This document shows, in pieces, positions 17,725 through 26,935 of a DNA stretch of 64,000 nucleotides. A program made the translations under genes and the position numbers. The stretch covers positions 1-64,000 of the forward strand of contig JAJNAZ010000017.1 of assembly GCA_021155855.1 (NCBI GenBank). Direction: 5' to 3'. The stretch's first letter is position 1, and each line of letters begins with the position of its first letter. This DNA comes from Solirubrobacterales bacterium. Lineage in GTDB: Bacteria; Actinomycetota; Thermoleophilia; Solirubrobacterales; 70-9. Below the pieces are notes generated by a model. The model saw only the letters and a list, made by a program, of their open reading frames with translations, made no database searches and was not told the origin of the DNA.

Positions 17725-20061
17725 ATGCATCTGAGCTCGATCACGATCAAGGGCTTCAAGTCCTTTCCCGAACGCACGAAGCTCGTCTTCTCGCCCGGCG
17801 TCAGCGTCATCGTCGGGCCCAACGGCTGCGGCAAGTCGAACGTCACAGACGCGGTTCTCTGGGCCCTCGGCGAGCAGAGCCCGCTCAGTGTCCGCGGCCA
17901 GACGATGCAGGACATGGTCTATGCGGGAGGCGACGGGATCGGTCCGAGCCGCTATGCCGAGGTCGAGGTCGTGCTCGACAACGACGGCGGCGAGGGCGAG
18001 TTCTCCGAGATCGCGATCCAAAGGCGGCTCGAGCGCGGGGGCGAGGGCAGCTACCGGATCAACGGCGCCCGGGCGCGGCTCGCGGATGTGATCGAGACGC
18101 TCGCAGACGCGAACCTCGGTCGCGAGATGCATTCGGTGATCAGCCAGGGCAGGGTCGAGGAGATCGTGCTCTCGGCGCCGCGCGAGCGCCGGCTGCTGGT
18201 CGAGGAGGCGGCGGGGCTCGGCAAGCATCGCAAGCGCCGGCGCCGCGCCCAGCTGAAGCTCGAGCGCACCCAGGACAACCTCGACCGTGCGCTCGACGTC
18301 GAGCGCGAGGCGCGCACCAGGCTGCGGCCGCTCAAGCGCCAGGCGCAGGCCGCCGACATCCACGCCCGGCTCGAACGCGAGAGCGCCGAGCTGCGCGCCC
18401 GACTTCTGGCTTCGGACCTGCATGCCCGGGAGGCGGAGCTTTCCACCGCAGAGGGTGACGCGGCGACCGCACGCGAGGCGCGAGAGCAGCTCGAGGGTCG
18501 GCTGGCCGAGGTCAACCGGCGCCGGACCGCGATCGAGGAGCGATTGGCCGACCGCGACCGCGAGCGCACCGAGGCGTGGGGGCGGTTGACCGCGGTGCGC
18601 GCCGCGCACGAGCGGCTCACCGTTCGGGGCGAGGCGCTCGCCGCCCGCCGCCTCGAGCTAGCGCGAACGCTCGACCGTGGCCGCGCCGCCTTCGGGGCGC
18701 TCGCCGAAGACCTGGCCGCGGCGGCCGGTGCCGGCTCCGGCGACGACCCGGTGGGCGCCGGGCTCGATCGAATCGCCGCGGCGCTCGAGCTTGCAGGGAC
18801 CGCGCTCGAGGCGGCCCGCGCGGCTGCCGCCGACGGGGATCGTGTTGCCGAGGTCGCCAGGATCCGCGAGGCGGCGGAGCGGGCGGGCCGGACCGCACGC
18901 CGGATCGAGGACCTGCTCGGCAGCCGCCGCCAGGATTCGCTCGCCGAGCGGGTCGAGCGCGAGGCCGTGCTGCTCGCTGCTTTGGCCGATCTCTGCGAGG
19001 CCGCCGCAGACGGTCGCGACGCCGCCGGCGAGCGAGCCGCGGCGCTCGAGCGACGGATGCTGGGCGGGAGCGGAGAGGACGATGTAACCGAGGCGCTGCG
19101 CGCCTGCTCGCGCCAGGAGGCGGAGCTGCAGGCGGAGCTGCGCACCACCGCCGAGACGGTGACCGCGGCCGAGGTCAGGGCCGCCCACCTCGGCGATCGC
19201 AGAGCGGAGGCCGCGGGCGAGCTCGAGCGGGTCGCGATCGTGCTCGGCCGCGAGGTCGCCGCCGCCGAGCAGCCGCTCGACGATCACGAGCGCGAGCAGA
19301 TCGAGGCCAAGCTCGAGCGGCTCGGGCGCCGACGCGAGCAGCTCGGGCCGGTCAACCCGCTGGCCGAGCGCGAGTACGAGGAGGCGCTGGCGCACGTCGA
19401 GAGCCTCGAGACCCAGCGGGCCGATCTCGAGACGGCGCTCGCCGAGCTCGAGTCGCTGATTCGCGAGACCGACGGCAAGATCCACGACGCCTTCGAGCAC
19501 ACGTTCGAGGCCACCCAGAGCAACTTCTCCGAGCTCGTCGAGCACCTGTTCCCGGGCGGCCGCGGCCGGCTGCGGCTGGTAGACGACAACCGTGGGCCGA
19601 AGCCGGTGTTGGGCGGGGCGGAGCCGGCCGATGCGGGCGTTGAGGCGGAGGCCGAGAACGAGGCGGAGCCGGGCGACGAGTTCGCCTCGCAGGGGGTGGA
19701 GATCGAGGTCACGCCCGCGGGCAAGGCCACTCGCCGGCTCAGCCTGCTCTCCGGCGGGGAGAAAGCACTGGTCGCGCTCGCCTTCGTCTTCGCCGTCTTC
19801 CTCGCCCGGCCCTCGCCGTTCTACATCCTCGACGAGGTCGAGGCTGCGCTCGACGATGCCAACATCGACCGCTTCCTGCAGCTCATTCGCCGGTTCTCCG
19901 ACCGGGCCCAGTTCATCATCGTCACCCACCAGAAGCGCACCATGGACGCCGCCGACGTCCTCTACGGCGTCTCGATGGGCAGGGGAGGCGTGACCAAGGT
20001 CGTCTCGCGCCGCTTCGAGCAGGAGCAGGCCGCGCTCGCGGGTGCCGCCGAAGCTGCCTGA
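17725..20061 (+). CDS. smc: SMC-type chromosome segregation ATPase, short, no visible hinge
   Basis: The N-terminal head has Walker A GPNGCGKSN (residues 31-39) and GQTMQDMVYAGG; the C-terminal head has the ABC signature LSLLSGGEKALVALAF and Walker B FYILDEVEAALDDAN, plus LGPVNPLAEREYEEA in the arm. The product is only 778 residues against about 1,150-1,200 for usual bacterial SMC. Between the heads there are about 425 residues of mainly Ala/Glu/Arg-rich coil, and no globular hinge sequence is recognisable. An acidic insert (about 630-655) lies just before the signature. The rnc-smc-ftsY position is the canonical one. No scpA or scpB is in the window. Confidence 0.85.
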   Translation: MHLSSITIKGFKSFPERTKLVFSPGVSVIVGPNGCGKSNVTDAVLWALGEQSPLSVRGQTMQDMVYAGGDGIGPSRYAEVEVVLDNDGGEGEFSEIAIQRRLERGGEGSYRINGARARLADVIETLADANLGREMHSVISQGRVEEIVLSAPRERRLLVEEAAGLGKHRKRRRRAQLKLERTQDNLDRALDVEREARTRLRPLKRQAQAADIHARLERESAELRARLLASDLHAREAELSTAEGDAATAREAREQLEGRLAEVNRRRTAIEERLADRDRERTEAWGRLTAVRAAHERLTVRGEALAARRLELARTLDRGRAAFGALAEDLAAAAGAGSGDDPVGAGLDRIAAALELAGTALEAARAAAADGDRVAEVARIREAAERAGRTARRIEDLLGSRRQDSLAERVEREAVLLAALADLCEAAADGRDAAGERAAALERRMLGGSGEDDVTEALRACSRQEAELQAELRTTAETVTAAEVRAAHLGDRRAEAAGELERVAIVLGREVAAAEQPLDDHEREQIEAKLERLGRRREQLGPVNPLAEREYEEALAHVESLETQRADLETALAELESLIRETDGKIHDAFEHTFEATQSNFSELVEHLFPGGRGRLRLVDDNRGPKPVLGGAEPADAGVEAEAENEAEPGDEFASQGVEIEVTPAGKATRRLSLLSGGEKALVALAFVFAVFLARPSPFYILDEVEAALDDANIDRFLQLIRRFSDRAQFIIVTHQKRTMDAADVLYGVSMGRGGVTKVVSRRFEQEQAALAGAAEAA

Positions 20062-20104
20062 GCCGCTCGGCGCGCTGCCCGTCGACGAGTAGCCTGCCGC
20101 CGAC

Positions 20105-21082
20105 ATGGAATGGGAAGAGCTGATCCCGAGCTCGGCTGGCCCACCGCCCGATGTGCGGCGGAAGCCGGAGCCGGGTGGACGCCTCGCGCGCCTGCGCGAG
20201 CGGCTCTCGAAGAGCCGCCGAGCGCTGCGGGCGGAGCTTTCGGCCAGCCTCTTCGACCGCCTCGACGCGCAGACGTGGGAGCGGCTCGAGGAGGCTCTGA
20301 TCGTGGCAGACGTCGGTGCCAAGGCGACGGCAGAGGTGGTGAGCAGGCTCGAGGCCGAGGTCGAGGCCGGCGAGGTGACCGGGCCCGAGGCGATCGAGGA
20401 GCGGCTGGTCGAGCTGCTCGCCGGGTTGGCCGGGCGCGAGACTCCGCGGCTGGAGCTCTCGGCGAAGCCGTCCCTGGTGATGGTGGTTGGGGTCAACGGC
20501 ACCGGCAAGACGACGACGATCGGCAAGCTCGCGGCGGCGCTGCGAGAGCGCTTCGGCCTCGAGGTGATTGTCGCCGCGGCCGACACCTATCGCGCCGCCG
20601 CGATCGAGCAGCTGGAGACGTGGGCCGAGCGGGCGGGGACGGAGATCGTCCGCGGTAACCAGGGCGGCGACCCCGGGGCGGTGATCTTCGACGCGATCGC
20701 GGCCGCCGAGGCGCGCGACGCCGATGTCGTGATCGCGGACACGGCCGGGCGCCTGCACACCCACGGCAACCTGATGGAGGAGCTGTCGAAGGTGCGCCGG
20801 GTGGCGGCGAAGCGCCTCGACGGCGCCCCGCACGAGACCCTGATCGTGATCGACGCGACCACCGGCCAGAACGGGCTCCGCCAGGCGCGGGCGTTCGCCG
20901 AGGCGGTCGAGGTCAGCGGCGTCGTGCTGACAAAGCTCGACGGCACCGCGAAGGGTGGGATCGCGCTCGCGATCGCCGGCGAGCTCGGGATCCCGGTGAA
21001 GCTGATCGGGGTGGGAGAGGCACTCGAGGACCTGCGCCCGTTCGACGCCGAGGAGTTCGCCCGGGCGCTGATCGCCGAGTAG
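20105..21082 (+). CDS. ftsY: Signal recognition particle receptor FtsY
   Basis: Membrane-associated SRP receptor GTPase of 325 residues. A short N-terminal extension is followed by the NG domain: VVGVNGTGKTTTIGKLAA (G1), ADTYRAAAIEQLE, IADTAGRLHTHGNLMEEL (G3), LTKLDGTAKGG (G4) and IGVGEALEDLRPFDAEEF. It lacks the long acidic A domain of E. coli FtsY, as is usual in actinobacteria. TAGCCT lies 9 nt before the ATG. It precedes ffh. Confidence 0.95.
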   Translation: MEWEELIPSSAGPPPDVRRKPEPGGRLARLRERLSKSRRALRAELSASLFDRLDAQTWERLEEALIVADVGAKATAEVVSRLEAEVEAGEVTGPEAIEERLVELLAGLAGRETPRLELSAKPSLVMVVGVNGTGKTTTIGKLAAALRERFGLEVIVAAADTYRAAAIEQLETWAERAGTEIVRGNQGGDPGAVIFDAIAAAEARDADVVIADTAGRLHTHGNLMEELSKVRRVAAKRLDGAPHETLIVIDATTGQNGLRQARAFAEAVEVSGVVLTKLDGTAKGGIALAIAGELGIPVKLIGVGEALEDLRPFDAEEFARALIAE

Positions 21083-21138
21083 CCTGGTGCTGCGATGCCA
21101 GGCGAGCGGCCGAGCGCACGGGGCTAAGCTCAGTCGCC

Positions 21139-22476
<1,338 letters not shown>

Positions 22477-22497
22477 CCGCTAACCTGCGCGGCCGCA

Positions 22498-22749
22498 ATG
22501 GTGAGAATTCGCTTGACAAGGGTGGGTTCGCGCAAGAACCCGGTCTGGCGGATCGTGGTAGCGGATCGGCGCTCGCCCCGCGACGGGCGCACGATCGAGA
22601 CGATCGGCCACTACAACGCGCAGACCGATCCCTCGGTCGTCGTCATCGACGAGGATCGCGCGCGCCACTGGCTCGATCACGGTGCCCAGCCGACCCGAAC
22701 GGTCGCCCACCTGCTGCGGACCAAGGGCATCGAAGCCGCGGGCGCCTAG
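22498..22749 (+). CDS. rpsP: 30S ribosomal protein S16
   Basis: Small-subunit protein of 83 residues opening MVRIRLTRVGSRKNPVWRIV and containing RDGRTIETIGHYNAQT, both diagnostic of S16. TAACCT lies 11 nt before the ATG. It is followed by khpA, as in most Gram-positive genomes. Confidence 0.95.
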   Translation: MVRIRLTRVGSRKNPVWRIVVADRRSPRDGRTIETIGHYNAQTDPSVVVIDEDRARHWLDHGAQPTRTVAHLLRTKGIEAAGA

Positions 22750-22758
22750 TGCCTGCGG

Positions 22759-22995
22759 ATGCGTGACCTGGTCGAGTTCCTGGTCCGGGCGCTGGTCGCC
22801 GAACCGGACGCGGTGCGGGTCTCGGAGATCGACGAGGACGACGGCACGGTGCTCGAGGTGCGGGTCGCCGACGAGGACCTCGGCCGGGTGATCGGCCGTG
22901 ACGGCAGGGTCGCGAACGCGATCCGCACGATCGCCAAGGCCGCCGCAACAGCGACCGACGGCGGCCGGGTGATGGTCGAGATCGTGGAAGACTGA
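22759..22995 (+). CDS. khpA: KH-domain RNA-binding protein KhpA
   Basis: A 78-residue single KH domain with the RNA-contacting GxxG loop in RVIGRDGRVANAIRTI. KhpA with a KhpB partner binds many RNAs and affects cell growth and envelope genes in Gram-positive bacteria. It follows rpsP by 9 bp. rimM, which normally comes next, is missing. Confidence 0.9.
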   Translation: MRDLVEFLVRALVAEPDAVRVSEIDEDDGTVLEVRVADEDLGRVIGRDGRVANAIRTIAKAAATATDGGRVMVEIVED

Positions 22996-22999
22996 ACAC

Positions 23000-23069
23000 C
23001 TCCCGTCGGCATCCTCAGCCGGGAACCCCTCGCGCCGGTTGCTAGCCCGGAACGAGCAGTCGACGGGAG
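23000..23069 (+). promoter_or_regulatory. Nested hairpin in the trmD 5' leader
   Basis: A 9-bp perfect inverted repeat (CTCCCGTCG 23000-23008 and CGACGGGAG 23061-23069) encloses CCGGG/CCCGG (23019-23023 and 23046-23050) and AACC/GGTT (23024-23027 and 23037-23040). The 3' arm includes GGGAG, the best Shine-Dalgarno-like run before the trmD ATG at 23081. The fold could therefore limit trmD translation. It occupies the site where rimM usually lies. Confidence 0.5.
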
Positions 23070-23080
23070 TTGTTACGGCG

Positions 23081-23740
23081 ATGCGCATAGACGTTTTCAC
23101 CCTGTTCCCGGAGTGGTTCGAGTGGTTCTCGGGCCAGCATCACGTCCGCAACGCGATCGAGCACGGTGCCGAGCTGCGCTTCTTCCACTACCGCGAGACC
23201 ACGCCGCTGACCGGCGGTCAGGTCGACGATGCTCCCTACGGCGGCGGCGCCGGCATGGTCCTGCGGGTGGACGTCGTCGACGCGGCGCTGCGGAGAGCCT
23301 ATGAGGCCGAGGGCGCCTCGCCTCGCGTGATCCTGCTCACCCCCGGGGGCCGCCGGCTCGACGACGCGCTCGCCCGCGAGCTAGTCGCCGAGCCGCATAT
23401 TTCGCTGTTGTCGGGACGCTACGAGGGGGTCGACGAGCGGGTCCGGGAGCGGCTCGCCGACGACGCGGTCTCGATCGGTCCCTACGTGCTCTCCGGCGGT
23501 GAGCTGGCGGCGATGGTGGTGGTCGACACCGTGATTCGCAAATTGCCCGGCGCGCTGGGTCACGCCGACAGCGCGGTCGAGGAGTCGTTCTCGGAAGCGC
23601 TCGAGGGCGCCCCCGAGTACCCGCACTACACCCGCCCGGCGGTCTACCGGGGTTGGAAGGTGCCCGATGTGCTGCTCTCCGGGGACCACGAGCGCGTGCG
23701 CCGGTGGCGGGCCGAGCAGGCTCGCCGACGCGCTCGGTGA
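23081..23740 (+). CDS. trmD: tRNA (guanine37-N1)-methyltransferase TrmD
   Basis: Methylates G37 of tRNAs using the knotted SAM fold. The 219-residue protein opens MRIDVFTLFPEWFEWF and contains DDAPYGGGAGMVLRVDV, LLSGRYEGVDERVRERL and SIGPYVLSGGELAAMVVVD, with the dimer motif EGAPEYPHYTRPAVYRGWKVP. ATG 23081 gives the canonical N-terminus; an upstream TTG at 23039 would lie inside the hairpin leader. rplS follows after a terminator-like element. Confidence 0.95.
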   Translation: MRIDVFTLFPEWFEWFSGQHHVRNAIEHGAELRFFHYRETTPLTGGQVDDAPYGGGAGMVLRVDVVDAALRRAYEAEGASPRVILLTPGGRRLDDALARELVAEPHISLLSGRYEGVDERVRERLADDAVSIGPYVLSGGELAAMVVVDTVIRKLPGALGHADSAVEESFSEALEGAPEYPHYTRPAVYRGWKVPDVLLSGDHERVRRWRAEQARRRAR

Positions 23741-23787
23741 GCCGCTTAGTCACCGCTTAGCGGCGAGTTGTCTACTATCTGACGCCC

Positions 23788-23815
23788 GCGCGGGCCCCGA
23801 GGTCCCGCGCTTTTT
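23788..23815 (+). terminator. GC-rich hairpin plus T-run between trmD and rplS
   Basis: The arms GCGCGGG (23788-23794) and CCCGCGC (23804-23810) are perfectly complementary around a 9-nt loop and are followed by TTTTT (23811-23815). This is the form of an intrinsic terminator. It lies 47 nt before rplS, so it either ends the trmD transcript or acts as an attenuator in an L19 leader. A TACTAT hexamer at 23773-23778 could be a -10 element just upstream, which would favour attenuation. Confidence 0.6.
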
Positions 23816-23862
23816 CCGGCCCATTCCGGGCGCCCGGCCGCCCACCCGGAGTCGACGCCACC

Positions 23863-24516
23863 ATGAGCACGATCATCGAGAGCATCGAGCAGCGCCAGCT
23901 GAAGAAGGTCCCGCGCTTCGAGCCCGGCGACCGGGTTCGCGTTCATTTCCAGGTGATCGAGGGCACCCGCCGGCGGACCCAGGTGTTCGAGGGCATCGTG
24001 ATCGGCCGCCAGGGGGATGGAGCGCGTGAGACCTTCACCGTGCGCAAGCAGTCGTTCGGAGTCGGGGTCGAGCGGACATTCCCGGTGCACTCGCCGAAGA
24101 TCGAGCGGCTCGAGGTCGTCGCCCGCGGCGACGTTCGCCGGGCGAAGCTCTACTACCTGCGCGGGCGCGTCGGCAAGCGCGCCCGGGTGGCGGAGCGCCG
24201 CTGGGGGATCGAGGACGACCTCGTCCTCGGCGAGGCGGAGGAGGTGGCGGCGGTCGACTCCGAGGGCGTCAGCCAGGAGGAGGCCGAGACCGTGACGCCC
24301 GAGGAGGGCGAGGGCGAGGGCAACGCCGAGGGCGAGGGCGCCGAGGTCGAGGCCGACGACACCGAGGGGGGCGAGGACGCTGAGGTGACAGCCGATGCCG
24401 ATGAGCAGGGGCCGGAGGAGGATGCATCCGCGGAGGCCCCCGGGGAATCCGCGACCGGGGGCGAGTCGGAGGGTGACGACGCCGAGGGCGAGGGTTCCGA
24501 GGAAGACCGGGCCTGA
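23863..24516 (+). CDS. rplS: 50S ribosomal protein L19 with long acidic C-terminal tail
   Basis: The first 115 residues or so are normal L19, with [41 protein letters not shown] and [16 protein letters not shown], then [15 protein letters not shown]. The protein then runs on to 217 residues with a tail dominated by E, G, D and A, including [13 protein letters not shown]. Family members usually stop at 115-130 residues. The tail would be disordered and strongly negative, unusual for a ribosomal protein. The stop overlaps the CTG start proposed for lepB copy 1. Confidence 0.92.
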   Translation: MSTIIESIEQRQLKKVPRFEPGDRVRVHFQVIEGTRRRTQVFEGIVIGRQGDGARETFTVRKQSFGVGVERTFPVHSPKIERLEVVARGDVRRAKLYYLRGRVGKRARVAERRWGIEDDLVLGEAEEVAAVDSEGVSQEEAETVTPEEGEGEGNAEGEGAEVEADDTEGGEDAEVTADADEQGPEEDASAEAPGESATGGESEGDDAEGEGSEEDRA

Positions 24517-25136
24517 TCCCGAAGCCGACAACGGGTCGCGGCGCACTTTTCGAGCTCGTCCTCATCGTCGGGCTCGCGATCGGCCTCGCGCTCGGGATCC
24601 AGGCGTTCGTGGTCAAGCCCTACCAGATCCCCTCGCCCTCGATGGAACCGACGCTCGACGTCGGCCAGCGGGTGTTGGTCAACCGGTTCTCGTTCCGGCT
24701 CGGCGGTGACCCCGAGATCGGCGACATCGTCGTCTTCCATCCTCCGGTCGGTGCCGAGCGCGGCAACCAGTGCGGCGTGGAGAAGCCCGAGCGCCGGCCC
24801 GGACAGCCGTGCCCGGAGCCGACTCCCGAAATGGCCGAGACGAACTTCATCAAGCGGGTCGTCGCCGGGCCCGGCGATCGGCTGCGGATCGAGGGCGGGA
24901 TCCCGATCGTCAACGGCGAGCCGCCGCCCGAGGAGGATTACGTCCGGCCCTGCCGGGGACTCGGCAGCTGCGACTTCGAGACCGAGATCACGATCCCTGA
25001 GGACCACTACTTCATGATGGGCGACAACCGCGGGGCGAGCGACGACAGCCGCTACTGGGGCCCGATTCCGCGCGGTTGGATGATCGGCGAGGCGTTCTTC
25101 ACCTACTGGCCGCCGAATCGCCTCGGCATCCTCTAG
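24513..25136 (+). CDS. lepB: Signal peptidase I, first tandem copy (probable CTG start)
   Basis: Membrane-bound serine protease that removes Sec/Tat signal peptides. A membrane segment spans about residues 13-33. The catalytic Ser is S43 in PSPSMEPTL, the general base Lys is K114 in [13 protein letters not shown], and box E reads [18 protein letters not shown]. The only GTG in frame (24609) would delete the membrane segment. CTG 24513, overlapping the rplS stop and preceded by GAGGAAGA (24499-24506), gives an N-terminus matching the second copy (IPKPT...RGALFELVL). 207 residues. Confidence 0.85.
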   Translation: MIPKPTTGRGALFELVLIVGLAIGLALGIQAFVVKPYQIPSPSMEPTLDVGQRVLVNRFSFRLGGDPEIGDIVVFHPPVGAERGNQCGVEKPERRPGQPCPEPTPEMAETNFIKRVVAGPGDRLRIEGGIPIVNGEPPPEEDYVRPCRGLGSCDFETEITIPEDHYFMMGDNRGASDDSRYWGPIPRGWMIGEAFFTYWPPNRLGIL

Positions 25137-25140
25137 TTGC

Positions 25141-25761
25141 GTGGTCGGGATCCCGAAACCGACAAGCCGGCGCGGTGCGCTGTTCGAGCTCGTCCTGGTG
25201 GCGACGCTGGCGATCAGCCTGGCGCTCGCCGTGCAGGCGTTTGCGGTGAAGCCGTACCAGATTCCCTCGGAGTCGATGCAGCCGACCCTCGAGGTGGGCC
25301 AGCGCGTGTTGGTCAACCGGTTCTCGCACCAGCTCGGCGGCGACCCCGAGATCGGCGACATCGTCGTCTTCCACCCGCCGCGGGGGGCGCTCAGCGGCAG
25401 GGAGTGCGGGATCGAGCCGGCGCGGGGGCAGGCCTGCGCGCAGCCGGTCACCGAGATGGCCGACGAGAACTTCATCAAGCGGGTCGTCGCCGGGCCCGGC
25501 GACCGGCTGCGGATCGAGGGCGGGATCCCGATCGTCAACGGCGAGCCGCTCGAGGGCAACTGGGAAATTCGCCCATGTCGCGGACTCGGCGGCTGCGACT
25601 TTAAGACCGAGATCACGATTCCACCCGAGCATTACTTCATGATGGGCGACAACCGTGGCGCCAGCAAGGACAGCCGCTTCTGGGGACCCGTCCCCCGGGA
25701 CTGGATCATCGGCCAGGCCTTCGCCACCTACTGGCCGCCGAAGCGAATCGGCACGCTCTAA
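25141..25761 (+). CDS. lepB: Signal peptidase I, second tandem copy
   Basis: A close paralogue of the gene 4 bp upstream, 206 residues, GTG start. The layout is the same: N-terminal membrane segment, catalytic Ser S45 in PSESMQPTL, Lys in [14 protein letters not shown], and [18 protein letters not shown]. The two differ mostly in the variable loop between boxes C and D, which suggests a duplication followed by some divergence in substrate loop or regulation. Confidence 0.93.
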   Translation: MVGIPKPTSRRGALFELVLVATLAISLALAVQAFAVKPYQIPSESMQPTLEVGQRVLVNRFSHQLGGDPEIGDIVVFHPPRGALSGRECGIEPARGQACAQPVTEMADENFIKRVVAGPGDRLRIEGGIPIVNGEPLEGNWEIRPCRGLGGCDFKTEITIPPEHYFMMGDNRGASKDSRFWGPVPRDWIIGQAFATYWPPKRIGTL

Positions 25762-26446
25762 GGCCTCCGCCTCCGAGTCGGCCAAGCGCGCCGCGCGGCG
25801 CCGGCGACGCCGCGCCGCGAAGCTGTTTCGGTTCGACCGCGAGTTCGGCGCCCGCTTCGTCGCCGGCGCCGACGAGGCGGGCCGCGGCTCGCTCGCGGGG
25901 CCGCTGGTCGCGGCCGCGGTGCTGATCGACTACGAGCGCCTCGGCCTCGGCGATCGGCGGTCCCTGGGAATGCTCGACGATTCGAAGCAGCGCACGATCG
26001 AGGAGCGCGAGCAGCTCTACCCGGTGGTCGTCCGGGCAGCCGCTCGGGTCGCGGTCACGGTGCGCTGCGTGCGCGGGATCGACGGTCGCGGGCTGCACGT
26101 CACCAACCTCGCCGCGCTGGCGCGCAGCCTCGAGCGCGTCGCCGTGCCGGGTGCGGTCTGCCTCACGGACGGATTCCGGGTTCCGCAATGTGGGGTCGAG
26201 CATCGTGCGGTGATCGACGGCGATGCGCGCAGCGCCGCGATCGCCGCCGCCTCGGTGGTCGCGAAGGTCACCCGCGACCGCTACATGCATCGAATCGCCC
26301 GGTCATACCCCGGGTTCGGGTTCGATGGCAACGTCGGCTACTCGACTCCCGAGCACCGGGCGGCAATCGTCGAGCTCGGCCCCTCGGCACTGCACCGTCG
26401 CTCCTTCGCCTCGATCGCCTATTCGCAGCTGAGCTTCGGGGGTTAG
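25655..26446 (+). CDS. rnhB: Ribonuclease HII (start uncertain)
   Basis: Removes ribonucleotides and RNA primers from DNA. The catalytic acidic residues lie in FVAGADEAGRGSLAGPLVAAAVL and in the downstream VCLTDGF, with AASVVAKVTRDRYM and a C-terminal YPGFGFDGNVGYSTPEH. Translation must start either at GTG 25655, which overlaps lepB by 107 bp, or at a CTG at 25823 inside the basic stretch; no ATG, GTG or TTG lies between. The Arg-rich run just before KLFRFDREF looks like protein, which favours an upstream start, but this is undecided. Confidence 0.85.
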   Translation: MAPARTAASGDPSPGTGSSARPSPPTGRRSESARSKASASESAKRAARRRRRRAAKLFRFDREFGARFVAGADEAGRGSLAGPLVAAAVLIDYERLGLGDRRSLGMLDDSKQRTIEEREQLYPVVVRAAARVAVTVRCVRGIDGRGLHVTNLAALARSLERVAVPGAVCLTDGFRVPQCGVEHRAVIDGDARSAAIAAASVVAKVTRDRYMHRIARSYPGFGFDGNVGYSTPEHRAAIVELGPSALHRRSFASIAYSQLSFGG

Positions 26447-26829
26447 AGGGCGCCCCTGAGGTGCTCGTACTCCACCGGCCGGCCGGCCGCATCGAGCCGC
26501 AGCGCGACGACGTCGAAGCGAAGCTCGCGGTGGCGGGGCACGTCGTAGGCCCGCTCGCGCAGCCAGGCGGCCGCGAGCCCGCGCAGCCTGGCGCGCTTGC
26601 GCGGGCCGACCGCCATCGCCGGTGTCTCCGGGCCGCGCGTCGAGCCGGCCCGCCGGGCCTTGACCTCGACGAAGACGAGCGCCGCGCCGTCGAGGCCGAT
26701 CAGGTCGATCTCGCCCCGCATCTCGCTCGGGCGCGCATTGCGCGCGACGAGGCTCCACCCGGCCCGCTCGAGCCGCTCGGCGACGAGCGTCTCGGCCTCG
26801 CGTCCCAGCCTCTGGCGAGCGGCGGTCAT
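26443..26829 (-). CDS. yraN: YraN (UPF0102) family nuclease-like protein
   Basis: A 128-residue protein of the UPF0102 family, related to restriction-enzyme and Holliday-junction nuclease folds. It has GREAETLVAERLERAGW at the N-terminus and the PD-(D/E)xK-like EIDLIGLDGAALVFVEVKAR. In most genomes it is co-directional between rnhB and comM; here it is on the opposite strand and overlaps the end of rnhB by 4 bp, indicating a local inversion. Confidence 0.88.
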   Translation of the reverse strand: MTAARQRLGREAETLVAERLERAGWSLVARNARPSEMRGEIDLIGLDGAALVFVEVKARRAGSTRGPETPAMAVGPRKRARLRGLAAAWLRERAYDVPRHRELRFDVVALRLDAAGRPVEYEHLRGAL

Positions 26830-26935
26830 CGCGGCCGAGACTAGGTCGCACGAGCGCGCCCGATGCGCGGCGATCGGAACGGATTTGCCACGATTGAGCG
26901 GCCATTCGCGCGCTCGGCCGCCCTACGGTCGGCGC

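Noticed and set aside
18658-20586. Minus-strand open frames opposite smc and ftsY
   Set aside because: Ser/Arg-rich antisense shadows of coiled-coil coding sequence.
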